Source of the DNA: Thermococcus sp.
GTDB lineage: Archaea > Methanobacteriota_B > Thermococci > Thermococcales > Thermococcaceae
Assembly: GCA_021160985.1 (NCBI GenBank)
Contig: JAGHBN010000041.1
Coordinates: 1 to 9,849 of the forward strand
DNA: 9,849 bases
Direction of reading: 5' to 3'
The notes beneath the pieces are model-generated. The model ran no database searches. It was not told the DNA's origin and saw only the letters and a program-made list of their open reading frames with translations. Positions within the stretch are counted from its first letter, which is position 1, and each line of letters begins with the position of its first letter. The position numbers and the translations under genes were made by a program. Shown piece after piece: positions 5,893 to 9,849 of the stretch.

Positions 5893-6120
5893 ATGGGAGA
5901 GAAGAGAAAGAACAAGGACCCCATTGTGGAAGTATTGCCCTGGACCAAACCCGACTTCCTAGTGGAGGCCATAAACGAGAAGAAAAAAGAGAAGCTTGAA
6001 GTTATTGAGTTAGTTGAAAGTTTGGTCAGCGACGAACTCCCAGAAGAAGTCAAATCAATCGTTAAAAAGCCCAAAAAAGAGGAATTAATAAAGGACGACG
6101 AGGATGACATCCCCTTCTAA
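5893..6120 (+). CDS. small acidic-tailed protein of unknown function, C-terminus DDIPF
   Basis: A 75-residue charged, soluble protein with no recognised domain. Residues 1-25 hold a basic start and DPIVEVLPWTKPDFLVEAI; a Lys/Glu-rich, probably helical middle follows (KKKEKLEVIELVESLVSDEL), then KKPKKEELIK and an acidic tail KDDEDDIPF. That tail matches the DDDIPF tip of bacterial SSB, which docks replication and repair enzymes; archaeal RPA does not normally end this way, so the likeness may be functional or chance. ATG 5893 is preceded by GGTGG at 5882-5886. The frame stays open back to TTG 5656, but that part translates to Gly/Arg/Pro-rich text and is better explained as RNA. No separate promoter is visible, so it probably shares the transcript begun near 5658. 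The last 36 bases are antisense to the end of moeA. Confidence 0.7.
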   Translation: MGEKRKNKDPIVEVLPWTKPDFLVEAINEKKKEKLEVIELVESLVSDELPEEVKSIVKKPKKEELIKDDEDDIPF

Positions 6121-7275
6121 ATGCCCCTCGCTGTCCTCTGGAATGACTAGGTATCCGTTGCTCTCCACGAGCGAGCTTATTATCCCGCTACCCTTCTTCT
6201 TGATGGGCCTTGCTTCCCCGTTCTCGTACCACACCTTCACGAACTCGTACCTTCCGAGCTGGCTTGAGACGCGCTCGGTTAGTCTCGCCCGAACCCTGAC
6301 CTCGTAGTTTCTGGCCCCCACGAGCTTTGCCAGGGCGTGCTTGACGTAGAGGTGGAACTGTGTAAAGACCGCCACCGGATAGCCGCTCATTATGAAGACC
6401 CTCTCGCCGTACCCTATCGGCCGCCCGGGTTTTATCGTCGTGCCGTGGAAGAGCAGCTTGATGAAGCGGTGTGCGAAGTCCCTGTCGCCGAAGGCAGAAC
6501 CGCCGGTAACGAGAACGAGATCGTTCTCGGCTTTCGCCTTTTCAATTGCTTCCCCTACCGCCTTTTCATCGTCGGGGATAACGCCGTAAAAGACCGGCTC
6601 GCCGAAGTACTGCCTCACCAACCCCGTGAGCATAACGGAGTTGCTCTCAAGTATTTTGCCCCCCCTTAGCGCCTCCTCGTCAAACTCCTCGATTAGCTCG
6701 TCGCCGGTGATGATTATCCCAACGCGGGGTTTCCTCTTGACTTTAATGGTCTTGAAGCCGAGGCTCTTGAGCAGGGCCAGGTCCTGAGGTCTCAAAACCT
6801 GGCCTTTCTTAAGAACGACTTCGCCCTTCTTCACATCCTCCCCGGCGAACGCGACGTTCTGTCCCGGGGCGACCGGCCTGAGAACCCTTATGATGTCTCC
6901 TTCGCGCTCGGCCATCTCCTGCATCAAAACTGCGTTCGCTCCCTCGGGCATCTTTGCCCCAGTCATCAGCTTCACTGCCGTGCCCGGCTCGACCTTTGCC
7001 CTGCTCTCTTTACCTGCGGTAATCTCGTCTATGACCTTCAGCTCAACGGGGCTGTACTCCCTCGCCTGGAAAGTGTCCTCTGCGCGGAGTGCATAGCCGT
7101 CAACGGCGGAGCGGTCGAAGGGCGGGTTGTCTATGGGAGAAATCACGTCCTCGGCCAGAACCCGTCCGAGGGCCTCGTCAAGCGGAACTTCCTCGGTTTC
7201 ACCAATCTCGCTAAGATCGTCGAGCAGAAGCTTCAGCGCCTCCCTGTAGGGCGTGAGGGTCTTGAACTCCCTCAT
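6085..7275 (-). CDS. moeA: molybdopterin molybdenumtransferase MoeA
   Basis: MoeA inserts molybdate, or tungstate in these archaea, into adenylylated molybdopterin, the last step of metal cofactor synthesis; it is a cytosolic homodimer. The 396-residue frame is full length. Seen: PPFDRSAVDGYA (51-62), GAKMPEGANAVLMQE, PRVGIIITGDEL in the MoaB/MogA-like domain, VTGGSAFGDRDF where many MoeA proteins have SGGxSxGDxD, and SGYPVAVFTQF where the usual form is LPGNPVS. The last two deviate from the bacterial consensus; archaea often carry two MoeA paralogues, and this may be the variant one. Start: GGAGGT lies directly before ATG 7281 but six bases before ATG 7275, so 7275 is better; 7281 would give an ATGA overlap with vapC. 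It is last in the moaB-vapB-vapC-moeA gene string, and its 3' end overlaps the small DDIPF gene by 36 bases. Confidence 0.95.
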   Translation of the reverse strand: MREFKTLTPYREALKLLLDDLSEIGETEEVPLDEALGRVLAEDVISPIDNPPFDRSAVDGYALRAEDTFQAREYSPVELKVIDEITAGKESRAKVEPGTAVKLMTGAKMPEGANAVLMQEMAEREGDIIRVLRPVAPGQNVAFAGEDVKKGEVVLKKGQVLRPQDLALLKSLGFKTIKVKRKPRVGIIITGDELIEEFDEEALRGGKILESNSVMLTGLVRQYFGEPVFYGVIPDDEKAVGEAIEKAKAENDLVLVTGGSAFGDRDFAHRFIKLLFHGTTIKPGRPIGYGERVFIMSGYPVAVFTQFHLYVKHALAKLVGARNYEVRVRARLTERVSSQLGRYEFVKVWYENGEARPIKKKGSGIISSLVESNGYLVIPEDSEGHLEGDVILVVLY

Positions 7276-7277
7276 TT

Positions 7278-7736
7278 TCATACCTCCACTGTTTTCAGGA
7301 ACTCAGCACGCTTGAAGTCCGAATCAAATGTGGCTATCCTCTGGATGCCATAACTTTTACAGGTCAGAGCTATCTGGGCGTCAGAAGGCAAAAGATTGTA
7401 TTTTTCCATAATAAGCCGAAGCTCCTTTGTCTGATGGACATCTTGTAGTATCACGATACCCACTTCGTTAAGAAGGCCATCGAGAACGTCCAGAACGGGC
7501 TCAAAGGGCTTCCATCCGTTTTTCCTTATGAACTTTCGCAGACTGTGCTTGCCCTTTATCCCAAACCTCTCACGCCCGAATGCCATTGCGAGGGCTCCGA
7601 GAGATTCTCTGTATACGAGCATTGAGGCAACCTTGGTATCCCCTCTCAAAAGGATTATCTCGGCCGTGTCAGCATCTTTCCCGTTGAGGATGTACTCGAC
7701 GATGACAGAAGTGTCGATGAAGATGACGTCTTTCAA
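7278..7736 (-). CDS. vapC: VapC-type PIN-domain ribonuclease toxin
   Basis: A 152-residue PIN-domain protein, the toxin of a VapBC pair. PIN toxins cut RNA (tRNA, rRNA or mRNA in studied cases) with Mg2+/Mn2+ held by acidic residues. The full set is present: Asp8 in IFIDTSVIVEYIL, Glu44 in VYRESLGAL, Asp119 in LLPSDAQIALTC, and Asp138/Asp140 in IATFDSDFK. The length is at the upper end for VapC. The only start in place is TTG 7736, which overlaps the antitoxin stop as TTGA; GAGGAGG about 10 bases upstream, within the antitoxin gene, can serve as ribosome-binding site. Translational coupling to vapB is therefore likely. It lies inside the moaB-moeA gene string. The enzymatic inference is firm; its RNA target is unknown. 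Confidence 0.92.
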   Translation of the reverse strand: MKDVIFIDTSVIVEYILNGKDADTAEIILLRGDTKVASMLVYRESLGALAMAFGRERFGIKGKHSLRKFIRKNGWKPFEPVLDVLDGLLNEVGIVILQDVHQTKELRLIMEKYNLLPSDAQIALTCKSYGIQRIATFDSDFKRAEFLKTVEV

Positions 7737-7888
7737 AGCTCTTCAGCCTCCTCAATGGCCCATTTTATCGTTTTCTCCTCAAACGTTCCAAGTGCACCCC
7801 TAAAGTGCCTTATTCTCTCAAGTTTTTTGGCCTCCGTTTGCATTGGTTGTTTCCCTGGTTCGTTGAGGTTTTCCATCACCATCACCAT
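7733..7888 (-). CDS. vapB: VapB-type antitoxin, very short
   Basis: A 51-residue frame (47 from the last possible start) directly upstream of vapC and ending in the TTGA overlap with it, the standard order and coupling of VapBC. The protein reads MENLNEPGKQPMQTEAKK, then LERIRHFRGALGTFEEKT, then IKWAIEEAEEL. The C-terminal half resembles the toxin-neutralising peptide of other small antitoxins: an amphipathic helix with a central Phe-Arg-Gly. No complete DNA-binding domain fits in this length, so autoregulation may be weak or need the complex. Three in-frame ATGs (7888, 7882, 7876) separated by GTG give a choice of start; AGGAG at 7898-7902 supports 7888, while GGTGAT at 7881-7886 could serve 7876. 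TTAATATT at 7908-7915 might be a private TATA box. Assignment rests on position plus sequence character. Confidence 0.75.
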   Translation of the reverse strand: MVMVMENLNEPGKQPMQTEAKKLERIRHFRGALGTFEEKTIKWAIEEAEEL

Positions 7889-7917
7889 ATATTTCTTCTC
7901 CTGACCGAATATTAACC

Positions 7918-8433
7918 TTACTCCCTCCCGTGCTTGAGCACATGACCCGCCTCGTTGAGGATTATCTTGATTCCAGTCTTCGCAGCACCAAGGCTACCGG
8001 GCAGGCAGAAGACAGCCATGGCCCTGCCAGAGCTTCTGATTATACCCGCGGTTGCCCTCGTCATGACGGCGGCCGTGCCTATCTCCTCGTAGCTCATCAG
8101 CCTGAAAATCTCGCCGAAGCCCGTCAGCTCCTTATCGAAAAGTGGTCTTATGCTCTCTATCGTGACGTCCCTGCTCGCTATCCCCGTCCCACCAGATGTG
8201 ACGACTATCTCAGCACCCCTCTCGAAGGCTTCGACGACCGCTCCGAGTATCTCCATCTTTTCGTCTGGGACTATTTTGTAGAGAACTTTCTCGTGCCCTG
8301 ATTTCTCCAGCTCCTCTAAGAGAAACTTCCCACTTTTGTCTTCCTTCTCTCCCCTGCTCGCCGTGTCGCTGACCGTTATGACCGCGAACTTAAACTTCTT
8401 GGGTGCCTTCCTCTTGTGCTCCTCAGCGCCCAT
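7918..8433 (-). CDS. moaB: molybdenum cofactor biosynthesis protein MoaB
   Basis: A 171-residue MoaB/MogA-fold protein. In archaea MoaB is taken to adenylylate molybdopterin with Mg-ATP, preparing it for metal insertion by MoeA; Pyrococcus furiosus MoaB has been shown to do this. Motifs: FAVITVSDTASRGEKEDKSG (about residues 16-35), the molybdopterin-binding VVTSGGTGIASRDVTIE, the conserved ELTGFGEIFRLMSYEEIG with its acidic catalytic residues, and FCLPGSLGAAKTGI near the end. The first 14 residues are Lys-rich. ATG 8433 is preceded by GGTGAT (8437-8442), and TTATTAAG at 8463-8470 with a GAAAGG upstream element predicts a start at about 8441. First gene of moaB-vapB-vapC-moeA; the gap to vapB is about 29 bases. 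Confidence 0.95.
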   Translation of the reverse strand: MGAEEHKRKAPKKFKFAVITVSDTASRGEKEDKSGKFLLEELEKSGHEKVLYKIVPDEKMEILGAVVEAFERGAEIVVTSGGTGIASRDVTIESIRPLFDKELTGFGEIFRLMSYEEIGTAAVMTRATAGIIRSSGRAMAVFCLPGSLGAAKTGIKIILNEAGHVLKHGRE

Positions 8434-8462
8434 ATCATCACCGAGGTAAAATATTTCCCGGC

Positions 8463-8470
8463 CTTAATAA
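8463..8470 (-). promoter_or_regulatory. TATA box and BRE-like element for the moaB operon
   Basis: TTATTAAG on the minus strand, preceded by purine-rich GAAAGG (a BRE-like element). Transcription would start near 8441, giving a leader of about eight bases with GGTGAT. This would drive moaB and probably vapBC and moeA. Confidence 0.5.
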
Positions 8471-8495
8471 CCTTTCACTTACCGTGAGTTGCTCT

Positions 8496-8508
8496 CTCCT
8501 GATAGGAG
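8496..8508. promoter_or_regulatory. short perfect palindrome, possible operator
   Basis: CTCCT-GAT-AGGAG, a perfect 5-base inverted repeat, lies about 20 bases upstream of the TATA box of the DUF4258-DUF2283 pair and about 25 bases from the moaB promoter on the other strand. Toxin-antitoxin operons are commonly autoregulated through such sites. It is short, so chance is possible. Confidence 0.3.
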
Positions 8509-8527
8509 TAGTTTTCCGTCCGTAAGG

Positions 8528-8535
8528 TATTTAAG
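8528..8535 (+). promoter_or_regulatory. TATA box for the DUF4258-DUF2283 pair
   Basis: TATTTAAG; transcription would start about 8557, seven bases before ATG 8564. This argues against the longer open frame from TTG 8489, which would contain the promoter. Confidence 0.55.
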
Positions 8536-8563
8536 AGCTGTTTTGTTAGTGCTTTTGAGGGTC

Positions 8564-8893
8564 ATGGATTTCAGGAAATTCATTAAACTCCTTGATTCAA
8601 ATAGCATTGCGGAGATTATGTTCACTAACCACGTGAAGTGGAGAGTGGAGGAGAGGGAGCTTAATACTAGGGTCGTTGAGGATTTATTGAGAAAGCGCCA
8701 AAAGGCTTTGAGGGGAGTTGAACAGCAGGGTGAACATAGGTTCAAGCTTACGTATCTGCATCCTGAAAAGGAGGGAATGGACTTAATTATTGTCGTGGAT
8801 GTGAAAGAACGCGGGAGTAAGATGAGGCTGACCGTAGTAACGGTGTTCCCTCAGCCTTCGAGTAGGAGGGTTAAGGTGGTAAACGATGAGTGA
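8564..8893 (+). CDS. DUF4258-family protein, probable toxin (RelE/ParE-like)
   Basis: A 109-residue protein. Residues 18-42 (IMFTNHVKWRVEERELNTRV, then VEDLL) match the DUF4258 (PF14076) signature, in which fTxHaxxRmxeRxi is followed by an acidic helix; His23, Arg27 and Arg31 are the characteristic positions. The second half alternates beta strands (HRFKLTYLHP, MDLIIVVDVKERG, LTVVTVFPQP), as in RelE/ParE/BrnT-like toxins, the superfamily I recall for DUF4258. Paired with the following DUF2283 gene by an 8-base overlap, it forms a predicted toxin-antitoxin module; target unknown. The start is ATG 8564 because of the TATA box at 8528-8535; the leader carries only GAGGG two bases from the ATG, so translation may be near-leaderless. 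It sits divergently from moaB, whose operon carries a VapBC pair of its own. Confidence 0.8.
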   Translation: MDFRKFIKLLDSNSIAEIMFTNHVKWRVEERELNTRVVEDLLRKRQKALRGVEQQGEHRFKLTYLHPEKEGMDLIIVVDVKERGSKMRLTVVTVFPQPSSRRVKVVNDE

Positions 8894-9272
8894 AGATAGG
8901 GACAAGAAGTTTCGGCCCGTTGATTATGACCCATTATCCGACTCTCTCTTTGTGAGTGTTCCGAATAGAAAGTACGAATATTCCATTATGGTCGGAGATG
9001 ACCTTATTCTTGACTTTGGAAGGCTTCCCGGAGGAGATAAGCTGGAGGTCGTCGGGTTTGAATTGTTGGACGCCTCCAAGAAGTTTGGCGTTGATAAGCA
9101 CGTTTTAAAGAACATCAGGGGTCTTCATGCTGAGATTACGGTGAATGAGAAGTGGGTTAAACTGGTAATCTCTCTTGTTGTCGTCCAACACGAGAAAGAG
9201 AGAAAGCGTTCCAAGGTTCTTGAAGTCGCTAACCTAGGTGTCCCCCCATTGGCTTCTTCGATTAGTGTCTGA
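8886..9272 (+). CDS. DUF2283-family protein, probable antitoxin partner
   Basis: A 128-residue protein. Residues 12-64 carry the DUF2283 (PF10049) pattern: DYDPLSDSLFVSV (usual form YDxxaDvLyixl), MVGDDLILDFG, and VVGFELLDAS (usual form vvGiEiLdAS). Families of this kind are predicted antitoxins next to DUF4258 toxins, and here the ATG lies inside the end of the toxin gene (ATGAGTGA, 8-base overlap), with GGTGG six bases before the start, so the two are co-translated. DUF2283 proteins are usually only 60-80 residues; this one carries an additional 60 residues (VDKHVLKNIRGLHAEITV and KWVKLVISLVVVQHEKERKR), which may form a second domain for DNA binding or toxin contact. I am sure of the domain, less so of the role. 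Confidence 0.8.
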   Translation: MSEDRDKKFRPVDYDPLSDSLFVSVPNRKYEYSIMVGDDLILDFGRLPGGDKLEVVGFELLDASKKFGVDKHVLKNIRGLHAEITVNEKWVKLVISLVVVQHEKERKRSKVLEVANLGVPPLASSISV

Positions 9273-9447
9273 GTTTTCCTTAATTAGTTCCAACGTTCTC
9301 CCCGGCAATAGCGGCATTAGGCTGATTACACCCTTCACTACCCCGTGAGTCCAGAGGTTCTCTCCGGGCTATGTGTAGAGGGGTTCACCGGGAAAGCTTC
9401 GAAAGGCTTATCTCCCTTGGAGTTGACGGATAAGAGGTGCAGTAGCG
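9273..9447. other. intergenic spacer without an intact gene
   Basis: 175 bases after the DUF2283 stop. A T-rich GTTTTCCTTAATT at 9273-9285 could end transcription. The minus strand has an open frame 9368-9234 whose text (PLLPGRTLELIKENSD) looks protein-like and overlaps the end of the DUF2283 gene; it may be the tail of a degraded gene. The right half carries a promoter for the next gene. No tRNA or C/D-box pattern was found. Confidence 0.4.
9401..9413 (+). promoter_or_regulatory. BRE-TATA-like promoter for the gene at 9448
   Basis: GAAAGG followed by CTTATCT. It predicts a start near 9437, close to the GAGGTG ribosome-binding motif at 9434-9439 and ATG 9448. The TATA match is imperfect. Confidence 0.4.
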
Positions 9448-9636
9448 ATGGTGATGATGCATAAGGTCAAGGCAAAGAAAGTAGTTCAAGGGCGTTTCGG
9501 CAGGAAAAAAACAGTAGAAGTCGATGTATATGTGCCATCCACGTATACTCACATATCAGAGATGGCAGGGCATGCAGCCGGCGTGTCGGATGGCGAAGCG
9601 GCCTACGCCACACACACATGCCCATTACGGAGATAA
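9448..9636 (+). CDS. N-terminal part of an unrecognised, apparently frameshifted protein
   Basis: A 62-codon frame with a good GAGGTG ribosome-binding site (9434-9439, eight bases before ATG 9448) and a promoter-like sequence upstream. It begins MVMMHKVKAKKVVQGRFGRK, then KTVEVDVYVPSTYTHISEMA: a basic, strand-rich start. ATG 9454 and 9457 are further possible starts. The frame then runs through GHAAGVSDGEAAYATHT into a (CA)5 tract at 9609-9618 and stops 16 bases later. Adding one CA unit would join it without a break to the open frame that continues to the window edge (HTHAHYGDNNEEYIFVGKNK). I read the two as halves of one gene. Codons such as GTA, ATA and AAA are commoner than in the housekeeping genes, which suggests accessory or transferred DNA. 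No family recognised. Confidence 0.5.
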   Translation: MVMMHKVKAKKVVQGRFGRKKTVEVDVYVPSTYTHISEMAGHAAGVSDGEAAYATHTCPLRR

Positions 9637-9849
9637 CAACGAGGAGTATATATTCGTAGGCAAAAATAAAGGGTACGACGAATTTGCATACGACGCGCTC
9701 ATAGGAATACTCGGGGGAATAGCAAGCTGGAAATATGGTGCAGAGAGAATAGAGAAAAAATACCGACAAATACTGGTAAGGAAGGGGCAAAAAGATGGGG
9801 AGGCTCATTACGCAATAACACCCGTAAAAGAAATAGATCGCCACTTAGC
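9590..9849 (+). CDS. C-terminal continuation in the +1 frame, partial at window edge
   Basis: This frame is open from before 9590 to the last base (86 codons counted from ATG 9590). It reads HTHAHYGDNNEEYIFVGKNK, GYDEFAYDALIGILGGIASW, KYGAERIEKKYRQILVRKG, then QKDGEAHYAITPVKEIDRHL, clearly protein-like. ATG 9590 has no Shine-Dalgarno, and its first codons (MAKRPTP) look out of character, so I think the true start is ATG 9448 in the other frame, with a two-base slip at the (CA)5 tract. The alternative is a separate gene overlapping the previous one by 47 bases and translated by coupling. A His cluster (HTHAHYGD) could bind metal; ALIGILGGIASWKYG is mildly hydrophobic but short for a membrane segment. 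Function unknown. Confidence 0.5.
   Translation, partial: MAKRPTPHTHAHYGDNNEEYIFVGKNKGYDEFAYDALIGILGGIASWKYGAERIEKKYRQILVRKGQKDGEAHYAITPVKEIDRHL
9609..9618. repeat. (CA)5 dinucleotide tract at the frame break
   Basis: Five CA units at the exact place where the reading frame changes. Such tracts gain or lose units by slippage during replication. One more unit would restore a continuous frame through the stop at 9634-9636. Confidence 0.7.

Noticed and set aside
8489..8563. Longer start of the DUF4258 protein at TTG 8489.
   Set aside because: The TATA box at 8528-8535 lies inside it, and ATG 8564 begins where the conserved domain starts.
9448..9458. GTGATGA as a C box of a C/D guide RNA.
   Set aside because: No D box (CTGA) at the required distance, and the motif is explained by tandem start codons.
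1..9849. CRISPR arrays, tRNA genes, insertion-sequence ends.
   Set aside because: No regularly spaced direct repeats, no tRNA T-arm/acceptor pattern and no paired terminal inverted repeats were seen by eye.

Overview
The window looks like chromosomal DNA of a hyperthermophilic euryarchaeon of the order Thermococcales, most likely Thermococcus. The evidence is the archaeal-type genes (TiaS, a COG1395-type HTH regulator, a DUF835 membrane protein), the TTTATATA-like TATA boxes about 25-30 bases before short or absent leaders, and Shine-Dalgarno sequences of the GGTGAT / GAGGTG type. Assignments come from reading the translations; no database search was possible.

Left part (1-4522), mostly housekeeping: a partial tiaS on the minus strand running off the left edge; a decayed esterase-like fragment behind it; a small metal-binding cupin; a RimJ/RimL-type GNAT acetyltransferase converging on the cupin with no spacer; a divergent COG1395-type HTH regulator sharing a 42-base promoter region with the acetyltransferase; and an HD-domain phosphohydrolase whose 3' end overlaps the regulator by 8 bases.

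Middle (4522-6120): a multi-pass membrane protein with a C-terminal DUF835 domain, then a strong TATA box followed not by a gene but by about 220 bases of very GC-rich, highly self-complementary sequence. This reads as a structured RNA with a 9-bp long-range helix that competes with a strong local hairpin. It ends at the ribosome-binding site of a 75-residue acidic protein ending in DDIPF, a tail resembling the C-terminal tip of bacterial single-stranded-DNA-binding proteins. That gene runs 36 bases into the end of moeA on the opposite strand. This RNA plus small protein is the most novel-looking part of the window.

Right-centre (6085-8433, minus strand): a molybdenum/tungsten cofactor operon, moaB - vapB - vapC - moeA, with a VapBC toxin-antitoxin pair embedded between the two cofactor genes. 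The 47-51-residue antitoxin is a very short gene.

Right end (8434-9849): accessory DNA. A second likely toxin-antitoxin pair (DUF4258 then DUF2283, overlapping by 8 bases) is followed by a GC-mixed spacer and an AT-richer gene of unknown function with its own promoter and ribosome-binding site. That gene appears to be broken, or switched, by a two-base change in a (CA)5 tract, and its second half continues past the window edge.
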